A stretch of DNA of 64,000 bases from Marinisporobacter sp. (lineage in GTDB: Bacteria > Bacillota > Clostridia > Peptostreptococcales > Thermotaleaceae): contig JAOARP010000047.1 of assembly GCA_025210525.1 (NCBI GenBank), forward strand, positions 1-64,000. The letters run 5' to 3'. The notes below the pieces were generated by a model that ran no database searches, had not been told where the DNA came from, and was given only the letters and a program-made list of their open reading frames with translations. This document shows positions 1 to 7,458 of this stretch, in pieces. Position 1 is the stretch's first letter; every line of letters starts with the position of its first letter. The translations under genes were made by a program, and so were the position numbers.

Positions 1-253
1 AATCTCCTGTTACCCCAGGAAATACTCGACCTCCACCTATTCTATGCCTTGGTTCAATTGCTTCCTTTACAGGTACTAATCGAACCATATCTCCAGGCTT
101 TACAATTTCTAAATCTGCTTCTGTAATATGCTCGTCTTCTTTTACTACACTTAAAGCTTCTTCCTTATTAACTGTTAATATTCCATCTTTATAACAAGTC
201 TTGTCTCCAAAAACAATATCCTTGACATAAAAATGTCCAAGCTCTAATTTCAT
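1..253 (-). CDS. Betaine/sarcosine/glycine reductase component B proprotein subunit, N-terminal part (runs off left edge)
   Basis: Eighty-four residues are visible, beginning MKLELGHFYVKDIVFGDKT and containing KPGDMVRLVPVKEAIEPRH and FPGVTGD. These are the conserved N-terminal blocks of the GrdE/GrdG/GrdI family, the proprotein that is cleaved to make the alpha and beta subunits of component B in Stickland-type reductases. Component B binds the substrate amine and passes a carboxymethyl group to selenoprotein A, yielding acetyl phosphate in the cytoplasm. The wording KLELG-FYVKDIVFG resembles the sarcosine/betaine versions more than GrdE; with the carnitine genes upstream, a betaine-specific GrdI is the best guess. 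ATG follows GAAAGGAGTG. The gene has its own promoter at 371-399. The right partner (selenocysteine subunit) would lie outside the window. Confidence 0.85.
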   Translation of the reverse strand, partial: MKLELGHFYVKDIVFGDKTCYKDGILTVNKEEALSVVKEDEHITEADLEIVKPGDMVRLVPVKEAIEPRHRIGGGRVFPGVTGD

Positions 254-326
254 TGTTTTACACTCCTTTCATATTTACAAAGATTATCTTTCGAGTAAAA
301 CAACATGCATCTCCTAAAAAATTTGT

Positions 327-341
327 TAGAAAACGTTTTCT
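327..341. promoter_or_regulatory. cre-like (CcpA) palindrome upstream of reductase gene
   Basis: The perfect palindrome AGAAAACGTTTTCT at 328-341 matches the catabolite-responsive element consensus WTGNAANCGNWNNCW with one mismatch at the second base. It lies about 30 bases downstream of the -10 box of the minus-strand promoter, a roadblock position typical of CcpA repression. The role is inferred from position and sequence only. Confidence 0.5.
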
Positions 342-370
342 TTTGTTAAACAAATACTCCATTTGTTTAT

Positions 371-399
371 ATAATACATTATCATGATTAATTTGTAAA
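371..399 (-). promoter_or_regulatory. Promoter of the reductase component B gene
   Basis: On the minus strand TTTACA (394-399) is followed after 17 bases by TATTAT (371-376), a good sigma-A type promoter that lies between the acyl-CoA synthetase stop and the reductase gene. An inverted repeat AAACAAAT-5-ATTTGTTT (348-368) sits immediately downstream of the -10 box, placed as an operator would be. Confidence 0.6.
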
Positions 400-408
400 T
401 GTGTTTAT

Positions 409-2484
409 TTAATAATCATGATTATTTTTTTTGCAAACCATTAAAGCATCTAATGCAACAATCTCTTCGCCTGAAATTGCAACAGGATTAATATCCATTT
501 CTTTAACCCATTCATTTGAATATCCTGCAATTTGACAGAATTTCTTAATGGTATCTACTAATTTTTGCATATTTACTTCTTTTTTTCCTCTAAAACCACA
601 GAATAGTTCATATGTTTTTAGAGTCATAAGCTTAGAAATAATTTCTTCTTCAGAAGAATTTGGCAAAAGGACAATTTTGTCATTTAATAATTCTGTATAT
701 ATTCCACCTGCTCCTATAACAACTAAAGGTCCAAAGGTAGGATCTGTTTTCATTCCCAAAATCATTTCAATATCAAAGGATACCATAGGTGTTATAAGAC
801 AAGGATTCCCAAGTCTATTTGTCATATCCACATAAGCTTTTTCTAAAGCATTATAATCATTGATATTTAGAACTACACCACCTACATCTGCTTTATGTAA
901 AATTCCTTCTACTGCTGTTTTTAATACTACAGGATATTTAAAATTCTCCATATTTTTTTCTAATTCTTCTAGACTATTGATAGTATAAGATTCAGTTACT
1001 GGAAATCCTAAGTCTTTTAATATCTTCATAGATTGATATTCTTGCAAAACAGCATTATTCATTAATAGACCTTTTCCTTCTTCTGAGAGATTTAATTCTT
1101 CTAAATTTGAACATTTATATGAAAAATCTCTATATCTTAAATATGATTTTATAGCCTTTAATGCTGGTTTCGTTCCTATTAAAACCGGAGCTGGAAGCTC
1201 ATTGATTATTTTTGTAAATGCTACTCTACGGGTTCCACCAAAATTTGTCATAAACGCTACTGGTTTTGATGAATTCTTTTTCCCATTTTCTAATGCTTCC
1301 ACAGCTCCTTCTGAAAGGAAATATTCATCTCTTAAATCTTGAGAGATAACTCCAATAGCTGCATTTTCGTCATTTAACATTGTTACAAGAGAATCCCCAA
1401 ATATTTTTTCAAAATCAATTCCAGTTCCCCAAGGATCTAATGGATTTGCAGCTTCTTGACCATATTCTTGTATAGCTTGTAATTTTTCCATTGTATCTTC
1501 TGACAGTTTAGCAAATTCAATACCTACTGCTTCAGCATCATCTGCTAAAAGATTACGTTCCCCACCAGAATCTGCAATAGCCACTAATCCACCTTTTGGA
1601 ATTTCTGGATAATAACTAAATAACATGAGTGTATTTGACATTTCATAAAGACTATCTACTCTTATCACTCCATAATGATCAAAAACTGTTTGGATTGCGT
1701 CATCATCTCCAGCCATTCCCCCTGTATGACTCTTAGCAAATGCTGCTCCTAGTTTTGATTTTCCTACTTTCATTGCCACTACAGGTATTCTTTTTTCAAC
1801 AGCTAATTTTAAAGCTTCAATAAATCTTTCTGGTTTTCTTACTGATTCCATATAGACACCCAAAACTTTTGTAGTTTCTTGTTCTAATGCATATATCATA
1901 TAATCTGAAAGACTTGTTACTTGCCCTGTTCCGGTTGCTACCATTAAATTAAATTTTAATTGGGGTTCATTATGACCTATGGTACTAAATACGGACCCAG
2001 ATTGAGAAATTAATGCTATATTTCCTTTTATCCCTTCATCAGGTGCTTCAAATCCACAAACTCGAAGATCAATATCATTATTGTAAAAACCCATAGCATT
2101 ATGTCCTAATAATGGAATATTCGCATCTTGACATTTTTTGATAATTTTTTCTTCTAACGTTGGTTTCATATCATTTTCTAAAACACAATTTGCAAAAATC
2201 ACTAATGATTTTACTTTTGCTTCAATAGCAATATCCACTTGTTGCTCTACTCTTTTTGCTGCAACACAAAGTGCTGCCACATCAACAGATTTCCCAATAG
2301 ATTCAAGATCTGGATAGCATTTTAGCCCACAAACACTATCATATCTTGGATTAATTGGATATACCTTTCCATTGAACCCTCCATTTTTTATCATTCTTAC
2401 CATATCATATCCTAAAGAACCTTCTTTATTAGACGCTCCTATAAGGGCTACACTTGTAGGTTCAAGTAAAGATTTTAAGTTCAT
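409..2484 (-). CDS. ADP-forming acyl-CoA synthetase (fused alpha-beta), possibly betainyl-CoA ligase
   Basis: A 691-residue NDP-forming acyl-CoA synthetase, which converts an acyl-CoA, ADP and phosphate into acid, CoA and ATP. Order: CoA-binding Rossmann domain (about 1-130, VALIGASNKEGS), succinyl-CoA ligase-like domains (about 150-450) with SHTGG at 252-256 whose His253 matches the phosphohistidine of the family, and a C-terminal ATP-grasp domain (about 480-691) with the second conserved histidine in LHKADVGG. Length fits the fused bacterial form. Start at the ATG after TAGGAGTGAG; a GTG three codons earlier is less well placed. It follows the symporter by 141 bases in an apparent operon with carnitine dehydrogenase and BKACE. 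Substrate is inferred from context: betainyl-CoA would be hydrolysed with ATP gain instead of by the thioesterase used in Pseudomonas. Acetyl-CoA is the alternative. Confidence 0.85.
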   Translation of the reverse strand: MNLKSLLEPTSVALIGASNKEGSLGYDMVRMIKNGGFNGKVYPINPRYDSVCGLKCYPDLESIGKSVDVAALCVAAKRVEQQVDIAIEAKVKSLVIFANCVLENDMKPTLEEKIIKKCQDANIPLLGHNAMGFYNNDIDLRVCGFEAPDEGIKGNIALISQSGSVFSTIGHNEPQLKFNLMVATGTGQVTSLSDYMIYALEQETTKVLGVYMESVRKPERFIEALKLAVEKRIPVVAMKVGKSKLGAAFAKSHTGGMAGDDDAIQTVFDHYGVIRVDSLYEMSNTLMLFSYYPEIPKGGLVAIADSGGERNLLADDAEAVGIEFAKLSEDTMEKLQAIQEYGQEAANPLDPWGTGIDFEKIFGDSLVTMLNDENAAIGVISQDLRDEYFLSEGAVEALENGKKNSSKPVAFMTNFGGTRRVAFTKIINELPAPVLIGTKPALKAIKSYLRYRDFSYKCSNLEELNLSEEGKGLLMNNAVLQEYQSMKILKDLGFPVTESYTINSLEELEKNMENFKYPVVLKTAVEGILHKADVGGVVLNINDYNALEKAYVDMTNRLGNPCLITPMVSFDIEMILGMKTDPTFGPLVVIGAGGIYTELLNDKIVLLPNSSEEEIISKLMTLKTYELFCGFRGKKEVNMQKLVDTIKKFCQIAGYSNEWVKEMDINPVAISGEEIVALDALMVCKKNNHDY

Positions 2485-2625
2485 GTGTCTCACTCCTAAT
2501 TTTCATAATTTAAGTATTGTTTTTTTAACCTAATTCTAAACTTTCGGATAATTCAACTTGTACTGTTCTTTCTTAATTAAAGATTAATTCTTCATTCTCA
2601 CTAAAATCTATTCTTATCAAAAATT

Positions 2626-4227
2626 CTATTTTAAAACAAAACTATTATATGGAATCGCCCAGTTAAACAATAATACTAATGAAATTACTATTCCCGAAAA
2701 AATAAGTATTTTACCATATAAGCGATCTCTATTAAATAACTCTGGACTTTTTTGTGATTCAGGTACAATATGCATTCTTTCAAAGAATTCCACTTCTTCT
2801 TTTGTTCTTTCTGAAGTTTTTGTACCTATATAAATACCTATAAAACTCAAGAATACACCAATAAAGAATGGATGTAAGAAATTATTAAGACTAATTACTG
2901 TTAATTTATTTACCAAAGTTGCTCCTAAATACCCGATAAAACCACATACCATTCCATATAATGCTCCTTTAGCTGTAATATCTTTATTCCATACACTCAT
3001 AAATGCCACAGGACCCCAGGAAGCAGCAATAATAGTGCTCGCAAACCATGAAATAATTCTTATAGCTGGGGGATTAAAATATGCTAATATTAACGCTATA
3101 ATCCCAATTCCAAGCATTACCCATCTACTAAACCAAAGTTGATGTTTATCACTTTTGAAATTAATTTTAATAATATCATTTGTTGCACTAAATCCTACTA
3201 CAGATAAAAATGTAGAAGCTGATGATAAACCCGCAGCCATTACTCCTGTTAACACAACTACGCCTACTATAGTTGGTACAACATTAAAACAAGCCCATAT
3301 AATAACTTTTTCAGTAGGTTCTATAGCCGGATTAATAAGGTTCATTGAAACTGCAATAATATAAAGGAAAGTTAAAAATAAAGTAGTACATATAGCTGCG
3401 ATAACACCAGATCTAATGGTTACATGCTCATTTTTAGCCATCAGGTTACGGCTTGCTTGCCATGGGCTTACAGATACTGTTACTAACCAAACAATCCCAA
3501 TTGTAACAGCATACATGATTGCATCCATACCACTTTCTCCTTCTCCTAAGGTTCCATGATATGCTAGTAAATCCTTTGGTGCATCTGCACTAGCTAATAA
3601 ATTAGGTACAATATTACCAAGCCCACCAGCTGCTTTAAATATAAAAGGTCCTGCAATAATTGTGGCTACTATAAATACGATAAACATAATTGTATCCGTT
3701 AAGATTACACCCTTTGAACCAGAGTAAAAAGTAAAAGAAGTAAAACAGACCCAAGCAATTAAAAGGCACACTCCTGGAGTAAAACCCGTAAGCTCTTGCA
3801 TTAAAAGACCTGTTCCTTGAATTACTGCTAAAAGATATGCTGATAATGAAATGACTGTGGTTATTCCAGCAAATGCTTGTACTTTTTTACAATTAAATCT
3901 TCTCCCAAAATATTCAGGCATTGTAATCACTTCACTTCTCCTTAAATATCTTCCAAAGAACATAGGTCCTAGAATATATCCTCCAGCACACAATGCATTT
4001 AGTATGACCATTATAGTAATATGCCCCGTATAACAGTATGCCGTATCTCCCATAAACCCATTGGTACTTAACATAGAGGCAAATAAAGTTCCTGCTATAA
4101 GAATAGTTGGTGCATTTCTTCCACTAACATAATAGTCGTCTACATCCTTTACCTTACTTCCGGCATAATTTCCTATAATAATATAAATGATTATACTTAT
4201 GATAACACCCATCATATAAATACTCAT
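2626..4227 (-). CDS. Sodium:solute symporter (SSS family), probable carnitine/betaine uptake
   Basis: A 533-residue protein with about 13 hydrophobic segments, beginning with a membrane span followed by KVKDVDDYYVSGRNAP, the characteristic N-terminal block of SSS transporters. GVMAAGLSSASTFLSVVGF around the middle matches the family's sodium-site helix (usually AALMSTADSQLL-like). Length is normal. It is preceded by 17 bases by a 40-residue membrane peptide and followed by the acyl-CoA synthetase, so it probably imports the substrate of the pathway (carnitine or a related quaternary amine). The substrate cannot be read from the sequence. ATG follows GGAAGGGGAG. Confidence 0.85.
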   Translation of the reverse strand: MSIYMMGVIISIIIYIIIGNYAGSKVKDVDDYYVSGRNAPTILIAGTLFASMLSTNGFMGDTAYCYTGHITIMVILNALCAGGYILGPMFFGRYLRRSEVITMPEYFGRRFNCKKVQAFAGITTVISLSAYLLAVIQGTGLLMQELTGFTPGVCLLIAWVCFTSFTFYSGSKGVILTDTIMFIVFIVATIIAGPFIFKAAGGLGNIVPNLLASADAPKDLLAYHGTLGEGESGMDAIMYAVTIGIVWLVTVSVSPWQASRNLMAKNEHVTIRSGVIAAICTTLFLTFLYIIAVSMNLINPAIEPTEKVIIWACFNVVPTIVGVVVLTGVMAAGLSSASTFLSVVGFSATNDIIKINFKSDKHQLWFSRWVMLGIGIIALILAYFNPPAIRIISWFASTIIAASWGPVAFMSVWNKDITAKGALYGMVCGFIGYLGATLVNKLTVISLNNFLHPFFIGVFLSFIGIYIGTKTSERTKEEVEFFERMHIVPESQKSPELFNRDRLYGKILIFSGIVISLVLLFNWAIPYNSFVLK

Positions 4228-4244
4228 AGGCTCTCCCCTTCCTT

Positions 4245-4367
4245 TTAATTATTTATTTTTTCTTCGTTTCTATAACGCCTTTCCTCCTTAGTTAGATATC
4301 CATTCATAAATATTCCTAAAAAGATCATCCATGCGCCAACAAAAACAGAAATCATTATTTGACCCAT
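4245..4367 (-). CDS. 40-residue single-span membrane peptide, probable symporter accessory protein
   Basis: MGQIMISVFVGAWMIFLGIF begins the peptide: one hydrophobic span (about 4-24) followed by a charged tail (KEERRYRNEEK). The ATG follows a strong TAGGAGGTG site (about 4371-4379), which makes it a convincing gene despite its size. It ends 17 bases before the SSS symporter start. Small membrane peptides encoded directly beside SSS symporters are known in several bacteria (for example with pantothenate and acetate carriers), and an assisting role for the symporter is inferred by that analogy. Confidence 0.7.
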   Translation of the reverse strand: MGQIMISVFVGAWMIFLGIFMNGYLTKEERRYRNEEKINN

Positions 4368-4459
4368 ACATTGGCACCTCCTATTTTTATTTTGATGTAC
4401 TCAAATCTCCATAAATATTAAAAATGCTTCTCTAATTCTATATGTGCCTCAATAACACT

Positions 4460-4558
4460 CCCTTCTTAGTGCTTTTTATTTCTTAATATCCCATTTTATT
4501 GAAATATTTTTTTCAAACCCCTTCTTAGTGGAATATTCTATTCATTCAAGAAGGGGTT
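4460..4558. repeat. Direct repeat and hairpin between carnitine dehydrogenase and symporter peptide
   Basis: The 12-base word CCCTTCTTAGTG occurs at 4460-4471 and 4519-4530. The second copy is also the left arm of an 11-base inverted repeat (AACCCCTTCTT / AAGAAGGGGTT, 4517-4558) with a GAATATTC palindrome in the loop. No T-run follows on the minus strand, so it is not an ordinary terminator. It may be a regulator site or an RNA-processing hairpin separating the dehydrogenase from the transporter. Confidence 0.45.
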
Positions 4559-4589
4559 CATATTCACATTCAATACTGAAATCCAAAAT

Positions 4590-5591
4590 TTATAAGGAAA
4601 GTCTTTCTTTTTGAATTGCATAGTCTTCTTTGATTACTTTTCCTGCACCATGATTGAATTCTGATAAAGCCTTCATAATGGATACTAAACAATTATCTCT
4701 TAATTGCTCCCATTCTCTTAAGTCTTTACCTGCTCCTTGCTCTGCAGTTCCTTCAACCATTTTATCAATTAACGCATCTGTTAATTCTGGTGCCTCTAAT
4801 TTGGTCCATGGTAATTTTAAGGCAGGACCGAATTGTTCCATGAAATGTCTCATACCATTTTTCCCACCTGCCAAATAATAAGTCATACAAGTTCCCATAA
4901 TAGACCATCTTAGTCCTGCTCCATAAATGATTGCATCATCTATTTCTTTTGTTGTAGCAACATCATCATTTATTAGATGTAATAACTCTCTCCATAATGC
5001 TTCTAATAATCGATCCGCAATGAAACCATCTATTTCAACTCTTACTTTCAAAGGCTTCATTCCTATCATTTTATAAATCCCCATTGCTGTTTCTATTGCT
5101 TTTGGTGATGTTTTCTCTCCACCAACAACTTCTACTAGTGGTAAAAGATATACTGGATTAAATGGATGTGCAACTACAAGTCTTTCCGGATTTTTCATCT
5201 CTGACTGCAATCTTGTGGGCAATAATCCAGAAGTACTTGTTCCTATGATTGCATTTGGTTTTGCATATTTAGCAATCTTATCTAATATAGGGATCTTTAT
5301 TGTTTCAACTTCTGGTGCACTTTCTTGTATATAGTCAGCATTTTTTACTGCTTCTTCAATATTTTTTACAAATATTAATTTCCCCTTTTTCTCTTGTGGT
5401 ATAGGTACGATCTTTTGCAATGCTTGCTCTGAATTTTCAATCACTTCTCTCAATACGGCTTCTGCATTAGGCCCTGGATCAGATGCATAAACATCTAACC
5501 CTCTATGTAAACACCTTGCAGCCCAACCACTTCCTATAACTCCTGTTCCAATAATAGCAACTACTTTAACTTCTTTATCACTAATAAACAT
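4590..5591 (-). CDS. lcdH: L-carnitine 3-dehydrogenase-like 3-hydroxyacid dehydrogenase
   Basis: A 333-residue member of the 3-hydroxyacyl-CoA dehydrogenase fold. The NAD loop GTGVIG is at 15-20 with Asp38 after the second strand, which favours NAD. AHPFNPVYLLPLVEV (141-155) carries the catalytic histidine (His142), and the all-alpha C-terminal half contains MRHFMEQFGPALKLPW, a block I recall as characteristic of bacterial L-carnitine dehydrogenases. The expected reaction is L-carnitine + NAD -> 3-dehydrocarnitine + NADH. It sits 116 bases downstream of the BKACE gene whose family includes dehydrocarnitine cleavage enzymes, which supports the assignment. ATG is preceded by AAAGGGGGAAAATGT. 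A general 3-hydroxybutyryl-CoA dehydrogenase is less likely because of the C-terminal block and context. Confidence 0.82.
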   Translation of the reverse strand: MFISDKEVKVVAIIGTGVIGSGWAARCLHRGLDVYASDPGPNAEAVLREVIENSEQALQKIVPIPQEKKGKLIFVKNIEEAVKNADYIQESAPEVETIKIPILDKIAKYAKPNAIIGTSTSGLLPTRLQSEMKNPERLVVAHPFNPVYLLPLVEVVGGEKTSPKAIETAMGIYKMIGMKPLKVRVEIDGFIADRLLEALWRELLHLINDDVATTKEIDDAIIYGAGLRWSIMGTCMTYYLAGGKNGMRHFMEQFGPALKLPWTKLEAPELTDALIDKMVEGTAEQGAGKDLREWEQLRDNCLVSIMKALSEFNHGAGKVIKEDYAIQKERLSL

Positions 5592-5707
5592 ACATTTTCC
5601 CCCTTTAATTTATAATCTCCTGTATGCTTTTAACATTATTTCAAAGTCTTTCAAATCCCTAAATGTAGCAAACAAAAACCTTTTCCCAACCTAGTTAATT
5701 TATAACT

Positions 5708-6580
5708 CTAAACAAGTTTTAGTTTCTTTCTTGCTTGTTCTGGTGATAATGTTTTTGATCCCATTCTTTCTATGATTTCTTTTGCTCTTGTTACTAATTG
5801 CTCATTTGTTGCATAAACACCTTTTTCAAGATATATGTTGTCTTCTAATCCAACTCTAATATTTCCTCCAAGTAATACTGCTTGGGGTACCATTGCCATT
5901 TGCATTCTTCCTACACCAAATGATCCCCACATTGCATTAGTTGGAAGGGCATCTACCATAGCAAGCATATTTCTTGTAGTAGCTTCTGCTCCATAAGGAA
6001 TTCCTAAACAAAGTTGAAATATGGGATCTGGGTCTATTAGACCGTCTTTCATCAATTGCTTTGCTTGCCAAATATGTCCTAATTCCATCACTTCTATTTC
6101 TGGCTTAACTCCCACTTCTTGAATTCTTCTTGCTGTTTCTCTTAGCATATCCATAGTAGCAATATATGCAGTAGTTGCATAATTCATAGAACCACAATCT
6201 AGGGTACATATTTCAGGCTTTATCTCCACTATATGAGCTACCCTCTCAGCAGGACATATCATATCTGTTCCAGGTCCTCCTACTGCTGGATTTTCTTCAC
6301 TTGGAATAAAGTCAGCTCCCATACCTGCCGTAATATTTAAAATTACATCTACATCACTCTGTCGAATAAGTTTTGCTGTTTCTTTATAAAGATCAACATC
6401 TCTAGCTGCATCTCCTGTTTCTAGATTTCTTACATGAACATGTGCTACTGCTGCTCCAGCCTTTGCAGCCTCTATTGCAGATGCTGCTATTTCTTCAGGT
6501 GTAATGGGTACTCCTGGATGCTTTTTGTTTGAATCACCAGATCCAGTTACTGCACAGGTAATGATTACTTCATTGTTCAT
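5708..6580 (-). CDS. BKACE-family beta-keto acid cleavage enzyme, probable dehydrocarnitine cleavage
   Basis: A 290-residue TIM-barrel of the beta-keto acid cleavage enzyme (DUF849) family. Zinc ligands appear as HVH (His47, His49) followed by Arg51, and as the glutamate in VGLEDN (Glu246). The family condenses a beta-keto acid with acetyl-CoA and releases acetoacetate plus a new acyl-CoA; with dehydrocarnitine this yields betainyl-CoA. The founding member, Kce, acts on 3-keto-5-aminohexanoate in lysine fermentation, which remains an alternative given the lysine riboswitch upstream. The ATG at 6580 is chosen because AAAGGAGG lies 8 bases before it; an ATG eight codons earlier overlaps that site. 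It is the first gene of the minus-strand cluster. Confidence 0.85.
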   Translation of the reverse strand: MNNEVIITCAVTGSGDSNKKHPGVPITPEEIAASAIEAAKAGAAVAHVHVRNLETGDAARDVDLYKETAKLIRQSDVDVILNITAGMGADFIPSEENPAVGGPGTDMICPAERVAHIVEIKPEICTLDCGSMNYATTAYIATMDMLRETARRIQEVGVKPEIEVMELGHIWQAKQLMKDGLIDPDPIFQLCLGIPYGAEATTRNMLAMVDALPTNAMWGSFGVGRMQMAMVPQAVLLGGNIRVGLEDNIYLEKGVYATNEQLVTRAKEIIERMGSKTLSPEQARKKLKLV

Positions 6581-6604
6581 TGTTTTTTCCTCCTTTAATT
6601 TCAT

Positions 6605-7014
6605 AAATTAGTTTTTTTGATCCTACAATCATAAAATTTTTTTACTATACTTAATTTATTATCTAACTCCTTAATGTTCTATATTGATAGGCGATTCAAC
6701 CCTAAAACCAATAGTCATTTCATAGGAGTAAAGATATCCTTAATGAATCTTAATCATCGTATATTATGTATATTGTATTATGTATTTTGTATATTGTTAT
6801 TTTTTTAACAATATCTTTTAATATATTCCTTCTTTCACTCTGATTATTTAAATTGAGTATTTAAAATCTCATATTTTTTGAGGTAAATTTAAATTGATCA
6901 TTTAGAACATTCTTTAGATATGCTTTATATATTTACATACTTTGGGTTAGAAATCATGTATTTTCTACATGTAATAAGAAGTGATTTTTATCATTGCAAA
7001 TACATTTAGGAATC
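6605..7014. other. Long gene-free leader between riboswitch terminator and BKACE gene
   Basis: About 410 very A/T-rich bases with no credible reading frame on either strand. Seen in it: an inverted repeat ATATTGTTA-6-TAACAATAT (6791-6814) and two copies of an ATTTAAATTGA/ATTTAAATTGA-like word (near 6850 and 6890, each containing the palindrome AATTTAAATT or part of it). These may be binding sites for the divergent TetR regulator or a second promoter region for the cluster; no strong -35/-10 pair was found. Confidence 0.4.
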
Positions 7015-7056
7015 AAAAAGAGCTATATTAGCATTATATAATACTAAAATAGCTCT
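7015..7056 (-). terminator. Intrinsic terminator of the lysine riboswitch
   Basis: On the minus strand AGAGCTATTTTAGTATT pairs almost perfectly with AATGCTAATATAGCTCT across a 4-base loop and is followed by TTTTTGATT. It starts shortly after the aptamer's closing stem, so it is the expression platform of an OFF switch. Confidence 0.85.
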
Positions 7057-7065
7057 CCATATTTT

Positions 7066-7226
7066 TAAAATATGACAGTAGATAAAAATCTGCTTCTATC
7101 TCCCCAGTGATATGATTGAGGTTCTCATATCCCGTCGGCAATATAAACCTTCTCTAAAAATCATCTAGCATCCTCAATACTATTCTCACCCTTTTAGATA
7201 CCCTTATATTGCAGCCTCTATTTTCC
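7066..7226 (-). ncRNA. Lysine riboswitch (L-box) aptamer
   Basis: Read on the minus strand, the element has the L-box landmarks in order: AUAGAGG, a P2 stem GCAAUAUAA/UUAUAUUGC containing the GGGUA turn, GAGAAGG, GCCGA, CUGGG and CUGUCA. P1 closes as AAAAUA with UAUUUU. Loop L2 holds AUUGAGG (plus positions 7172-7178) and loop L3 holds CCUCAAU (7115-7121), giving a perfect seven-base kissing interaction, which is the hallmark of this class. Known members switch off lysine biosynthesis or lysine uptake genes when lysine is bound. Here no such gene follows: the next minus-strand gene is the BKACE gene, about 430 bases beyond the terminator. Confidence 0.9.
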
Positions 7227-7269
7227 CTATTTAATTTTTCTTCAAATTTCGAATTGTTTGATTTTTTTC

Positions 7270-7299
7270 ATTATACCATGCACTTTCTAATTTTGTAAA
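7270..7299 (-). promoter_or_regulatory. Promoter of the lysine riboswitch leader
   Basis: Minus strand TTTACA (7294-7299), 18 bases, TATAAT (7270-7275). Transcription would start near 7262, about 35 bases before the aptamer, so the riboswitch appears to have an intact promoter. Confidence 0.7.
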
Positions 7300-7458
7300 T
7301 ACATTTTTATTAAATTATGTTATTTTTTGTAAATGTTTATTGTTAGAATTTTAACATTTTGAATAATCTCTAAATAACCCCACCCCTCTGTAATTATTCT
7401 ATATTTTATGCTATAATAGTTAATTGTGTTGGAATTTAATTATAGTTGGTGATATTAA

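Noticed and set aside
5708-6580. BKACE gene as true Kce of lysine fermentation
   Set aside because: Not fully excluded, but kdd, kamA, kal and other lysine-fermentation genes are missing and the next gene looks like carnitine dehydrogenase.
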